From Corynebacterium sp. (lineage in GTDB: Bacteria; Actinomycetota; Actinomycetes; Mycobacteriales; Mycobacteriaceae): a stretch of DNA of 64,000 nt. The notes beneath the pieces were generated by a model, which worked only from the letters and a program-made list of their open reading frames with translations, was not told the DNA's origin and made no database searches. This document shows positions 9,617-18,201 of the stretch, piece after piece (the stretch's first letter is position 1; each line of letters begins with the position of its first letter). Both the position numbers and the translations under genes were made by a program. The DNA is taken from the NCBI RefSeq assembly GCF_030532325.1, contig NZ_JAUNLS010000001.1, forward strand, positions 1 to 64,000. Reading direction: 5' to 3'.

Positions 9617-10943
9617 TTCGTGTGAGACTCAGGGCTGTTTGAACGAAGGTCGCAATAGTCTGCTCCTCGGCCTTTTGACGTTCCTCCTCCACCCAGTTCT
9701 TTCCCGAGGAGCCGACAGTTGGTATCGTCGTACCTACCGCCAATTCTTCCCACAAATCCGCCAACTCTTCCGGATCTCGCGGCGGCACAACGGAGCCAGC
9801 TTGTGTCTTACGGATAAGCTCCGCGGTCTCCCCAGCAGCTACCGCAGTAATGTGCACACTATTCCTCATTAATTCATAAGTCTTCGAAGGGACCGTTCGC
9901 TGGAGCGCAGGCCAATCGTCCAAGTGTACTAAAGCTGTATCAGCCCATTCGTATTCCTTATAAAGCTGCTCGGGCGGAATCGCTCCGCTGAATTCAACTT
10001 TCAATTCTTCCTTCTGGGCAAGCCTAATCAGCTCCTGCTTTCCCACTCCAGCACCTATGAATTTAAAACAAATATCTATTCCTCTATCCCGCAGAATTCG
10101 CGCTGCATCTAGGACATTCGGCAGCCCTTGCGCCCTCCCCATTGTTCCTGCGTACAAAACCTTTAAGCTATTAGGAGACTTAACTTGTTTGATGGCGCGG
10201 GCCCGTACTGGTGTGGGGAAGACGTTTCGCAACACTGAAATTTTTTCAGCGGAGATTCCCATATTTTGCGCTAGGTCTTCTGCTAAATAAGAGGATGTTA
10301 CCAATACACCTGCGGAGTGTTGCAATACCGACGTGAGCATCCGCTCCGTGCCCTTTTCTATAAACGGGAAAACGAGCTTGCCTAATATAACAGTCTTCAA
10401 AGACTGTTTCCCCAAAGAACGATTCCATCGGTCGCTGTATTTCAGCAGTTCAGGCCATGCATCTCTCAAATCAATAATGTACGGTTTATTTACCAGTTTG
10501 GCTACCACAAATGTTGACAGCGCGGTCGGCAGCGTCGGCACTGTACCAATCACTATGTCAATTTTCCGATCGCGAAGCCACTTGTTTCTCCGTAATACAA
10601 CACCGATCGATGATAGTGAAATATAGGCCTGCCCCGCAGCACGCAGAACCAACGACGATGCAGAGGGGAGAAACCCACAACGAAGTATTTGCTCGCCTAA
10701 CTCACCGAACTCCACACTTTTTGCCACTCGCCAACCTTTACGAGAAGCCCACTCGGCGAACGAAATTTTTCGCTCTCCAGCAATAGGCGGCGTGATGACT
10801 AGAAAGTCATTCCCACGCCTCGAAAGCACTTCAGCCACCCATCGCCAACGACGCTGCGGCACCCCTCTTTCGGGATACCAGTACTGTGAGACAAGAAGAA
10901 TTCTCACTTTAGCCCCAGCTCTCATTCGACGATGTTCCAGCAT
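9600..10943 (-). CDS. Glycosyltransferase family 4 protein (WbuB-like)
   Basis: 447 residues with a GT-B layout. The N-terminal lobe starts with ILLVSQYWYPERG, the pattern of WbuB/Cap-type transferases. The C-terminal lobe has VLYAGTMGRAQGL, FIGAG and a KTYELM-like motif. Translation may begin at ATG 10943 or at the internal ATG at 10925 (MRAGAKVRILL). It is the first gene of the leftward pair with the 522-residue transferase and the last protein gene before tRNA-Asn. It probably acts on an undecaprenyl-linked intermediate; the sugar specificity is not readable. Confidence 0.8.
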   Translation of the reverse strand: MLEHRRMRAGAKVRILLVSQYWYPERGVPQRRWRWVAEVLSRRGNDFLVITPPIAGERKISFAEWASRKGWRVAKSVEFGELGEQILRCGFLPSASSLVLRAAGQAYISLSSIGVVLRRNKWLRDRKIDIVIGTVPTLPTALSTFVVAKLVNKPYIIDLRDAWPELLKYSDRWNRSLGKQSLKTVILGKLVFPFIEKGTERMLTSVLQHSAGVLVTSSYLAEDLAQNMGISAEKISVLRNVFPTPVRARAIKQVKSPNSLKVLYAGTMGRAQGLPNVLDAARILRDRGIDICFKFIGAGVGKQELIRLAQKEELKVEFSGAIPPEQLYKEYEWADTALVHLDDWPALQRTVPSKTYELMRNSVHITAVAAGETAELIRKTQAGSVVPPRDPEELADLWEELAVGTTIPTVGSSGKNWVEEERQKAEEQTIATFVQTALSLTRNESDA

Positions 10944-11063
10944 AAAAATCCTACATTACCCACATCAACGTGACGACGAAGAGCATCGAACCCGTCAAAC
11001 AAGAAAGCTTCCAATTTTCGCACCCACTGAATTTCAGCTCGATTATGGCTTTGACTAGGTGAT

Positions 11064-11092
11064 TTGCTCTGAAACAAGCCGGTCTATATAGT
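11064..11092 (+). promoter_or_regulatory. Promoter for tRNA-Asn
   Basis: TTGCTC (11064-11069) and TATAGT (11087-11092) with a 17-base spacer lie about 45 bases before the tRNA. Consensus match only. Confidence 0.5.
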
Positions 11093-11137
11093 TAACTGTC
11101 GTTGCAGGGAGCAATAGCCGTCACCTTGCACAACCAT

Positions 11138-11210
11138 TCCTCCATAGCTCAGTTGGCAGAGCATTCGACTGTTAATCGAAGGGTCACTGGTTCGAGCCCA
11201 GTTGGAGGAG
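11138..11210 (+). tRNA. tRNA-Asn (anticodon GTT)
   Basis: A full cloverleaf can be drawn. The acceptor stem TCCTCCA pairs with TGGAGGA, the D arm is GCTC...GAGC, the anticodon stem TCGACT-GTT-AATCGA carries GTT, and the T arm contains GGTTCGAGCC. The discriminator is G and the complete CCA is not encoded (CA follows). It separates the AT-rich polysaccharide cluster from the integrase and the core genome. Confidence 0.95.
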
Positions 11211-11216
11211 CAAGTT

Positions 11217-11241
11217 AAAGCCGCCTTTTCGGGCGGCTTTT
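11217..11241 (+). terminator. Intrinsic terminator after tRNA-Asn
   Basis: The stem AAAGCCGCC / GGCGGCTTT (11217-11225 and 11232-11240) has a six-base loop and ends in a short T run. Confidence 0.8.
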
Positions 11242-11419
11242 CTGCGTTTGCGGGTCACGACGCAAAATTTTTTAAGGTGCTTCGCCGCTGCCCCTAATCG
11301 GGGCAGGATGGGCCTCGTGAAGGCTCGGTCTGGGGGTACATGAGGCTAGCAAGGTTGTCGCTTTCTCGTTTGCTGCGCCGCGTTTGAACACCGGGCGTGG
11401 GTGACTACGTGTGTGCCCC

Positions 11420-12643
11420 TTAAAGCTCCGGGCGGAACGCCTCAAGGATGTCGTTATGGTCACCGGTGCGCCGTGCGCGCTTGATGTAGTGCCGGCCAGT
11501 AATGGCGGGACTGGTGTGACCGAGGTGCCTTGCGGCCTCCTCAGCGCCTTTCTCACGGGCAATCACAGTGGCCACCGTAGCCCGGAAGGACTTGAGCTTG
11601 ACGTGCTTGAATTCCTCGCCACGAGCCTGGCGGAAGCGATTGCCAATGTTGCTCATGCTGAGCATGGTCCCGGTTTTGCTGGGAAAGACATACGGGCAAG
11701 CCGGGTCGCGCTTGTCGTAGCGCTCACGCAACATCGCCGCGAACCACTCCGGGAGGACTATCTCCCGAAACCCTGCAGCCGTCTTCGGCTCATTCTGGCG
11801 CACCAAGCGGCCGTCTTGGAGCACCGCGCATCCGCTGACCAACATCGTCGCCGGGGTGCTCGCCAAATTCACTTCCTCCCACAGCAAGGCAGGCAACTCC
11901 CCTGGCCGGATTCCTGTGGCCATCAAGCAACACACGATTCCAGTCAGATCAGTTCTCTTTCCGCTAGCCTCCCACTCGCGGATGCGTGCGAGCAAGGCAC
12001 TAAACTCAGCGCGCGAAATCTCCACGGGTTGTGAAGGCGGTAATTCGGGCAGCTGTGCGCTTCTCGCGGGGTTCTGCGGCCACAGTGACAGCCCTTGGCG
12101 CTCAGCTAAAGAGAAAGCATGAAGGAGCAGGATTCGCAGGTGGCGCGCCGAAGCAAGGCTCTCCTGCGCCACGTGCGAGAGCCAGGCGTGCACCACGTGA
12201 GTTTCGCAGTCCGCCAAATGCAGGTTTCCGATACCGGGGATGCCCTTGGCACCCACGATGAAGCGGCGTGCCCGCTGGTACATGTTGACCGTCTGAATGC
12301 GGTTACGGCGGCCCAACTCACCTGTGCGCAACGCAGCCAAAGCAATGTCGACAAGCTCAAGCACCGTCATGTTTTTATGGATGGCGTAGCGGTGCTCTTG
12401 GAAGACGAGTGTCCATGCACGCTCCTCGAGTAGCGACAAGGCCTCGTCCTGAGTGCCTGCACGTTCTGCCAGGGTTATGAGGGCACCGTCGAATCCTTTC
12501 GTTCGCCCTTGAGCTATCCACGCCTTGCCGTCCCAAGTACAGGAATCGACAACGATGGCACCGACTTTCGGTTCTTCAGCGCACGGCGTTGTAGAGGGCT
12601 TAGTTGTAGAGGACTTAAAAGCCGCAATATTCCCAGAATCCAT
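11420..12643 (-). CDS. Tyrosine-type site-specific integrase (phage/ICE type)
   Basis: 407 residues. A core-binding region (about 90-200) precedes a catalytic domain with R246 (ATGIRPGEL), R354, H376 (LGH) and the nucleophile Y386 (RHYI). At the position of the usual first histidine of the H-x-x-R box the residue is K351 (KSFR), as read by eye. It points towards the 3' end of tRNA-Asn, the classical arrangement of an integrase beside its attachment site. No other mobile-element genes follow and core genes resume at wecB, so it looks like a remnant of a lost element. I did not find a second copy of the tRNA 3' end. Confidence 0.85.
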   Translation of the reverse strand: MDSGNIAAFKSSTTKPSTTPCAEEPKVGAIVVDSCTWDGKAWIAQGRTKGFDGALITLAERAGTQDEALSLLEERAWTLVFQEHRYAIHKNMTVLELVDIALAALRTGELGRRNRIQTVNMYQRARRFIVGAKGIPGIGNLHLADCETHVVHAWLSHVAQESLASARHLRILLLHAFSLAERQGLSLWPQNPARSAQLPELPPSQPVEISRAEFSALLARIREWEASGKRTDLTGIVCCLMATGIRPGELPALLWEEVNLASTPATMLVSGCAVLQDGRLVRQNEPKTAAGFREIVLPEWFAAMLRERYDKRDPACPYVFPSKTGTMLSMSNIGNRFRQARGEEFKHVKLKSFRATVATVIAREKGAEEAARHLGHTSPAITGRHYIKRARRTGDHNDILEAFRPEL

Positions 12644-12706
12644 ACGTTATTGGACTGAGCATTCTGCCCTTTGGTTCCGTGGTTGTTCTCTTTGCGGTTG
12701 TGCACG

Positions 12707-12749
12707 CAAAAGCCGCCATGAGGCTCGCTGGGGAGCCCCGTGGCGGCTT
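12707..12749 (-). terminator. Rho-independent terminator downstream of wecB
   Basis: On the minus strand a long hairpin closes with AAGCCGCCA / TGGCGGCTT, has an inner GC-rich stem, and is followed by TTTTGCG. It lies about 36 bases past the wecB stop and before the integrase gene, so it separates the two transcripts. Confidence 0.7.
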
Positions 12750-12784
12750 GTGGGCGGCTTGAGGTAGCTAGTGGTCTTCGCCCG

Positions 12785-13987
12785 CTACTGCTTTTCTTCC
12801 TCCACTACTTCCTCAAAGGAGGGAACCCGGTCAGGCTCAACTTCGACGGTGAAATCGGGCAGACGCTCGCCTACCCCGAGCAGCTCGGCAATGGCAGCCA
12901 CGGAGCGCTCAGCGCCCTTGCCGTCACCGTAAGGGTTCACGGCGTTGGCCATGGCGGCGTACGCGGCGTCGTCGTCAAGCAGCAGCTTGGCCTCAGCCAC
13001 GATGAGGTTGCGGTCGGTGCCCACCAGCTTCACGGTGCCGGCCACCACGGCCTCAGGGCGCTCAGTGTTGTGGCGCATGACCAGCACCGGCTTGCCCAGC
13101 GAGGGCGCTTCCTCCTGCACTCCGCCGGAATCGGTGAGGATAATGGTGGCTCGATCCTGCAGCTTGGTGAACTGGTCATACGGAAGCGGGTTGGTGATGA
13201 TGACGTTGGGAAGATCCTCGACCTCCGGAAGCACGGCCTCACGGACCTTCGGGTTCAGGTGCAGCGGCAGGGCAAAGATGATGTCCGGGTAGGCCTTTGC
13301 CAGGTCCTGAACGGCGCCACCAATCTCCTTCATCGCGTCGATGTTCTCACGGCGGTGGGTGGTAACCACCACGAAGCGCTTGTCGGAGGCAGCGGCCTCA
13401 GCCAGCTTCTCATCTTCAAACTCCACGTCCCAGGTGGCGGCCTCCAGCAGCGCGTCGATGACGGTGTTACCGGTGACCACGATGTCCTTGGAACGGAAGT
13501 TCTCGCGGCGCAGGTTCTCCATGGCACCCTCGGTGGGTGCCAGGTGGAGCTCGGCTACCTGGCCGATGATCTTGCGGTTGGCTTCCTCCGGGAACGGCGA
13601 GTAGATATTTCCGGTGCGCAGGCCAGCCTCCAGGTGGACGACCTGCACGCCGCGGTGGAAACCGGCCAGCGCAGCGGCCATTGCGGTGGAGGTATCGCCC
13701 TGGGAGACGATGATGTCCGGCTGCTCTTCCTCAATAATCTCGTCAAGGCCCGCAATGGCTCGGGAGACAATCTCATTGAGGGACTGTCCCGGCTTCATCA
13801 AACCAAGATCATGCTTCGGCTTAATGCCGAACATGGAGTTGACCTGTTCCAGCATCTCCTTGTGCTGGCCCGTAGACACGGCTACGGACTCGAAACGCTC
13901 ATCGGACTCCAGTGCCTTGATGAGCGGGGCAACCTTGATGGCCTCCGGTCGCGTGCCGTACACAGTCATGATCTTTGGCTTTGCCAT
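12785..13987 (-). CDS. wecB: UDP-N-acetylglucosamine 2-epimerase (non-hydrolysing)
   Basis: Interconverts UDP-GlcNAc and UDP-ManNAc in the cytosol, feeding ManNAc-containing surface polymers. About 400 residues with the family motifs GTRPE (11-15), TGQH, GDTST, HLEAGLR and TDSGGVQEE. ATG 13987 is chosen over the upstream ATG 14032 because AAGGAG precedes it at good spacing and the protein then begins at the conserved MAKPKIMTVYGTRPE. Composition is that of the core genome, unlike the wecC cluster. Together with WecC (645-1889) it would give UDP-ManNAcA. Confidence 0.95.
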   Translation of the reverse strand: MAKPKIMTVYGTRPEAIKVAPLIKALESDERFESVAVSTGQHKEMLEQVNSMFGIKPKHDLGLMKPGQSLNEIVSRAIAGLDEIIEEEQPDIIVSQGDTSTAMAAALAGFHRGVQVVHLEAGLRTGNIYSPFPEEANRKIIGQVAELHLAPTEGAMENLRRENFRSKDIVVTGNTVIDALLEAATWDVEFEDEKLAEAAASDKRFVVVTTHRRENIDAMKEIGGAVQDLAKAYPDIIFALPLHLNPKVREAVLPEVEDLPNVIITNPLPYDQFTKLQDRATIILTDSGGVQEEAPSLGKPVLVMRHNTERPEAVVAGTVKLVGTDRNLIVAEAKLLLDDDAAYAAMANAVNPYGDGKGAERSVAAIAELLGVGERLPDFTVEVEPDRVPSFEEVVEEEKQ

Positions 13988-14226
13988 GGTTCTCCTTGGA
14001 AAGAGGCGTATTCGACAAACCAATAATGGCATTTATGCGAAATATTTTTGGGAAACCGCCCCTTTGTGGGTGGAGACTGGGCAGAATACCTGCCATTCCC
14101 TGCCGCAGAGCAGCACGGTAGGCTAGGAGTAGTTCAGCTCTGGTCCCGCGAGGAAATCAGAGCTCAGCCCAGTCCAAAACTCAAGGCTCGGCATCCGGCC
14201 GGGCCGTGGAAGGATGTCTTTTTCAC

Positions 14227-14496
14227 ATGATCCAATTCGTTGTCGGCGCTGCCGCTGGATACGTCTTCGGCACCAAGGCTGGCCGCAAGCGATACCACCA
14301 GATCAAGGACGCGTACGAAAAGGCCATCAACTCCCCCGTCACCAAGTCCGTGGTGCGCAACACCCGCAAGGCCATCGCTGACCGCCTGGATCCGGAGCCG
14401 CGCATGCGTGAGGTCAAGGACCTGCGCCGCGGGCGTAAGGACAGCGCGGACTCCATTGAGAGTAAGGACCAGATCTTCGAACCGGATGAGGACTAA
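14227..14496 (+). CDS. Small YtxH-like membrane protein
   Basis: 89 residues. It starts with a hydrophobic Gly/Ala-rich segment (MIQFVVGAAAGYVFG) followed by the basic TKAGRKRY, as in YtxH-domain proteins, then a charged helical tail ending in acidic residues. GGAAGG lies before ATG 14227. An in-frame ATG at 14206 would place charged residues before the membrane segment and is less likely. Convergent with dnaG. Function is not known; YtxH proteins are often stress-associated. Confidence 0.7.
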   Translation: MIQFVVGAAAGYVFGTKAGRKRYHQIKDAYEKAINSPVTKSVVRNTRKAIADRLDPEPRMREVKDLRRGRKDSADSIESKDQIFEPDED

Positions 14497-14514
14497 GAAA
14501 TAGCCCCGCGCCCC

Positions 14515-16449
14515 TTACTCCCCCGGCACCCCGCGAAACGCCCGGTCGTTGAGCTCCCGGCGGGCTTGCTCGAGGGCGACGAGGTCGGCGAACAGCGAGT
14601 TGAAGGCGGCTTCGTCGTCGGCGGGGCGCATGCGGCCTAGTTGGGCCTTGATCTGGGCAATCTGGTTGCCCACGCGGGCTTCCTGCAGGCGGGAGAGCAC
14701 GGAGTCGGCGTAGGCCTCCAGCGTGGTGCCGGGGCTGCCGGTCTCTCCCAGCTTGATGGGCTCCACGGCCAGCTCGCTGACAAAGTTGCGGGCGGTGAAA
14801 TCGAGCATCTCCCCCGCCACGCTGGCAATCCACTCCACGCTGGGCAGCGTCGCGCCGGCCTCCACGCCGCCGACGGTGGCGATGGCCTGGCGGACGGTGC
14901 GGTAGGCGTCGTTAGTGTAGGCGTCCTCCGCAATGCCATCGAAGTAGGAGCCGGCCACCGCCGGGTACTGCAGGGCCAGCTTGAGGGCCTCACGCTGCGG
15001 CCACAGGTGCAGCTCCCGGGGGCTGGGCACGTGGAAGACGGGGATGTCCTGCTGCGCCTTGACGGCGGTGGTTTCCGCCAGGGAGGCAAAGCGCGGCTTG
15101 TCCTGCTTCTTGGGCTTGCGGGCCTCGGCCTGGACCTGGCGCAGGACTTCCTCAGGATCAGGCCAGCCCACCCAGCCGGCCAGGCGGCGGGCGTACTCGC
15201 GCTGCAGGGGGGCGTCGCGAATCTGCGCCACCACCGGCACCGCGCGGCGCAGCGCCTGCAAGCGGCCCTCGGCGGTGTCGATGCGGAACTTATCGATGAC
15301 CGCGCGGATGACAAACTCAAACATCGGGATGCGGTCAGCCACGAGGTCGCGCACGGCGGCGTCGCCGCGCTCCAAGCGCAGATCGCAGGGGTCCATGCCA
15401 TCAGGAGCCACGGAGACAAAGGACTGCCCGGTAAAGGACTGCTCGCCCTGGAAGGCGCGCATGGCGGCCTTCTGGCCGGCCTCGTCGCCGTCGAAGGTGT
15501 AGATGAGCTCGCCGTGGAAGTAGGAATCATCGAGCATGAGCCGGCGCAGCACCTGCAGGTGCTCGCCACCAAAGGCCGTGCCGCAGGAGGCCACGGCGGT
15601 GGTCACCCCGGCGGCGTACATGGCCATGACGTCCGTGTAGCCCTCCACGATCACCGCCTGGTGCTGCTCGGCGATGTTGCGCTTGGCCAGGTCCAGTCCA
15701 AAGAGCACCTTGGACTTGTGGTAAAGCATGGTATCCGGCGTGTTCATATACTTGCCCAGCTTGTCATCCTCGAAGAGCTTGCGCGCGCCGAAGCCAATGA
15801 CGTTGCCGGAGAGATCCTTGATGGGCCACAGCAGGCGGCGGTGGAAGCGGTCAATGGGCCCGCGCTTGCCCATCTTGGACAGGCCGGCGGCCTCCAGCTC
15901 CTCAAAGGAAAAGCCCATGCGCAGCAGGTGCTTGGTCAGCGTGTCCCAGCCCTCCGGGGCGTAGCCGCACTCGAAGGTGTAGATGATCTCCTTGGAAAAG
16001 CCGCGGTCCAGCAGGAACTCGCGGCCGGCGGCGGCCTGCGGGGTCTCCAACTGCTGGCGGTAGAACTCGTGGGCGGCCTTGTTCGCGGCAATGAGCCGCT
16101 GACGGGTGCCGGGTTTTTCATCGCGCGCACCGGTGCTGCCGCCCTGGTAGTTGATGTGGTAGCCAATCTTCTGGGCCACCGCCTCGACGGCCTCGGGGAA
16201 GGAGACCTGCTCCATCTCCATGAGGAAGCTGAACACGTCGCCTCCCTTGCCGGTGGAAAAGCAGTGGTAGTAGCCACGCTGGGGGCGCACGTGGAAGGAC
16301 GGGGTCTTTTCATCCTTGAAGGGGCTGAGTCCCTTGAGGGAGTCGTATCCGGCGGGCTTGAGCTGGACGTACTCGCCCACGATCTCTTCGATGGGCGCGC
16401 GCTCGCGGATCGCTTGGATATCACTCTCCGGAATTCTGCCTCGTGCCAT
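14515..16449 (-). CDS. dnaG: DNA primase
   Basis: Makes RNA primers at the replication fork with DnaB helicase. About 644 residues: N-terminal CHC2-type region (about 35-75), TOPRIM catalytic domain (VIVEGYTDVMAMY, then TFDGDEAGQKA) and a C-terminal helicase-binding domain. MARGRIPESD at 16449 is the expected N-terminus; MYSM at 16458 is an alternative. In the zinc region the canonical C-P-F-H is S-P-F-K (42-45) and C-F-G-C is C-F-S-T (63-66), so three of four ligands are replaced. The gene is divergent from the next one and downstream of dgt in the same orientation. Confidence 0.96.
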   Translation of the reverse strand: MARGRIPESDIQAIRERAPIEEIVGEYVQLKPAGYDSLKGLSPFKDEKTPSFHVRPQRGYYHCFSTGKGGDVFSFLMEMEQVSFPEAVEAVAQKIGYHINYQGGSTGARDEKPGTRQRLIAANKAAHEFYRQQLETPQAAAGREFLLDRGFSKEIIYTFECGYAPEGWDTLTKHLLRMGFSFEELEAAGLSKMGKRGPIDRFHRRLLWPIKDLSGNVIGFGARKLFEDDKLGKYMNTPDTMLYHKSKVLFGLDLAKRNIAEQHQAVIVEGYTDVMAMYAAGVTTAVASCGTAFGGEHLQVLRRLMLDDSYFHGELIYTFDGDEAGQKAAMRAFQGEQSFTGQSFVSVAPDGMDPCDLRLERGDAAVRDLVADRIPMFEFVIRAVIDKFRIDTAEGRLQALRRAVPVVAQIRDAPLQREYARRLAGWVGWPDPEEVLRQVQAEARKPKKQDKPRFASLAETTAVKAQQDIPVFHVPSPRELHLWPQREALKLALQYPAVAGSYFDGIAEDAYTNDAYRTVRQAIATVGGVEAGATLPSVEWIASVAGEMLDFTARNFVSELAVEPIKLGETGSPGTTLEAYADSVLSRLQEARVGNQIAQIKAQLGRMRPADDEAAFNSLFADLVALEQARRELNDRAFRGVPGE

Positions 16450-16521
16450 GGAGTACATAGTAGCCGCGGCACGGATGGGGGCAGCGTTGGTGGTGACGCG
16501 GCTTCTGCCACAATGGAGCGC

Positions 16522-17166
16522 ATGACTGAGATTTCCAAGGCTATTTCCGCCGTATCCCCCACCCCAAAGAAGGTCATGAATGATTCTGCTACCTTCTCCC
16601 CTCGCCGCTGGAAGACGGGCTGGCCCCACCACCTGCGCCGTGTGCCGCCCTTCCGCGATGACGTCACCGCCAAGCTCACCCGCGCGGAGGTCTTCCTCTT
16701 TGCCCAAGACGTCGTGGAGTCAGAGTACAACCGGGACCAGATCATCGACTTCCTCGGCGCGGTGCTTGCCTACGGCGCCGGGCAGTCCAAGGCTGTGCTG
16801 CCGCTGCAGCAGTTCCTACGCAACAAGGGCAAAGCCCACGGGCTCATCCAGGCCATCCGCCAGCTGCCGGGCAAGTCTCCGGCCGAGCAGTACGCCGCGC
16901 TCACCGCCACGGGCCTGCCGGCCAAGTTCGCCTCCCAGATTGCCTACTTCCTCGCCGGCCCGCAGGAGCCGGGGGATGACAAGCCGCTGATCATCTGCTC
17001 CAACCGCGCGCGGGTCGCCGGCCTGGATTCGGAGACGGACTGGTCCGCGGAGGAGTACGCCGAGTACCTCGCGCGGGTGCGTGAGGCTCGCGATGCCGCC
17101 GATGAGCAGCTGCCTCTCGACGCCGTCGAGTGGGCCATGCGCGAGTACGTGAAGCAGCAGGGCTAG
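16522..17166 (+). CDS. Possible OGG-fold / helix-hairpin-helix DNA glycosylase-like protein
   Basis: About 214 residues, not firmly recognised. The stretch FLGAVLAYGAG, the helical middle and LPAKFASQIAYFLAGP followed by LIICSNRARVAGL resemble actinobacterial proteins annotated as 8-oxoguanine glycosylase OGG-fold. In those the motif is FxTKxLYF then LILDxRV. The usual catalytic lysine position is uncertain here. The gene is divergent from dnaG with about 70 bases between starts. ATG 16522 is chosen; ATG 16513 (MER) is possible. Family assignment is tentative and rests on pattern memory. Confidence 0.5.
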   Translation: MTEISKAISAVSPTPKKVMNDSATFSPRRWKTGWPHHLRRVPPFRDDVTAKLTRAEVFLFAQDVVESEYNRDQIIDFLGAVLAYGAGQSKAVLPLQQFLRNKGKAHGLIQAIRQLPGKSPAEQYAALTATGLPAKFASQIAYFLAGPQEPGDDKPLIICSNRARVAGLDSETDWSAEEYAEYLARVREARDAADEQLPLDAVEWAMREYVKQQG

Positions 17167-17284
17167 TACTTCTCCCCCACTTCAGGGGTGGTGGCGCGGG
17201 CAACCGGGCGCGGGAATTCTCCCCGCTTTCTGAGTTGCGGACGCGTCACCAGATTTTTTGGGATTAGGCCCTATAGCTGCCAAA

Positions 17285-17773
17285 ATGAAGGGTATGGCCC
17301 CATCTGCAGCGTCGAAAAAGTCGTGGCCCGCCCTTCTCGGCGGCCTGATTCTAGTCGTGGCCGGAGGCTACTTTGGCTTTGGCCACGACGGCCAGGGCCA
17401 GGACGGCCAGGACGCTGCCACGAGAAACGGCGCCGCTGGCTCCGCCGAGACCAGCGTGGCTGCCGTCTCCGGGTTGGAGAGCTGCCCGCTGGGAACGCTG
17501 CCACCGGAGGCGGAGGAGACCGCCGAGGACATTCTTGCCGGCGGGCCCTACGATTACCCGGACAATGACAATCAGCGCTTTGGCAACTACGAGGGCGTGC
17601 TGCCCCGTGAGGCGAAGGACTTCTACCGCGAGTACACCGTGGAGACTCCGGGCTCGCAGCATCGCGGGGCGCGGCGCATTGTCACCGGCGGCGGCACAGA
17701 GACTGATCCCGATGTCTGGTATTACACCGATGACCACTACGACTCCTTCTGCGAGATCCCCGATGCTGAATAA
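17285..17773 (+). CDS. Membrane-anchored guanyl-specific ribonuclease, RNase Sa family
   Basis: 162 residues: an N-terminal hydrophobic anchor (about 14-32), a low-complexity linker to residue ~63, then a microbial RNase domain. Against RNase Sa the catalytic residues are all present: E116 (REYT), R127 and R131 (HRGARR) and H151 (DDHY). C67 and C156 match the single disulfide. It should cleave RNA after G outside the membrane. ATG 17285 is preferred because TATAGC lies seven bases before it, a leaderless arrangement. The 3' end overlaps the barstar-like gene by 11 bases, fitting a toxin/enzyme with its cytosolic protector. Confidence 0.88.
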   Translation: MKGMAPSAASKKSWPALLGGLILVVAGGYFGFGHDGQGQDGQDAATRNGAAGSAETSVAAVSGLESCPLGTLPPEAEETAEDILAGGPYDYPDNDNQRFGNYEGVLPREAKDFYREYTVETPGSQHRGARRIVTGGGTETDPDVWYYTDDHYDSFCEIPDAE

Positions 17774-18011
17774 TCACTCCAAGGTCCTCATCACCCAGCC
17801 GCTGCACACCCGCGTGGATTTCTACGCCGCCCTGGGCGCGCTGCGCGGCTGCGCGGCCTGTGACGCCCCGCGCAACCTCGACGCCCTGGCGGACTACCTG
17901 CGCGAGCACCGGGTGCGCACCATCGTGGCCTCGCAATGGCTGCTTGACGACGCCGACTCCTCCGCCATCCTCGAAGTCCTCCACGATAACAACGTCCGCC
18001 TCCTGCGCTAG
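17763..18011 (+). CDS. Barstar-family ribonuclease inhibitor
   Basis: 82 residues, the size of barstar. The inhibitory helix RNLDALADYL (37-46) aligns with barstar's ENLDALWDCL, so D40 and D44 correspond to barstar D35 and D39, which plug the nuclease active site. The ATG lies 11 bases inside the end of the RNase gene, so the inhibitor is probably translated by coupling. It should sit in the cytosol and neutralise unexported RNase. Confidence 0.85.
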   Translation: MLNNHSKVLITQPLHTRVDFYAALGALRGCAACDAPRNLDALADYLREHRVRTIVASQWLLDDADSSAILEVLHDNNVRLLR

Positions 18012-18201
18012 CCCAAAGTCACCTCCTGCGCTGAGCCGGAAAGAACACACAGCGCAACCCGCGGGGAGAAACCGGAGAGTAATACACCCTTCGGGCCTAA
18101 ATCGAACCTCCCCGTTTTCAGAGCGTTGCCATTAAGGTCTCATACGCGAGGCCGGCGCCTTCCCTCGCGCGCATGTCCGGTGGGCGCACTAGATTGGCCC
18201 T

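Noticed and set aside
11138-12784. tRNA-Asn plus integrase as the boundary of a genomic island containing the polysaccharide genes
   Set aside because: The integration site would lie at the 3' side of the tRNA, whereas the cluster is on its 5' side, and no second attachment copy was found.
14641-17166. Very long plus-strand open frame opposite dnaG
   Set aside because: Only its last ~215 codons look like a protein. The rest is the GC-rich antisense shadow of dnaG, whose motifs are unmistakable.
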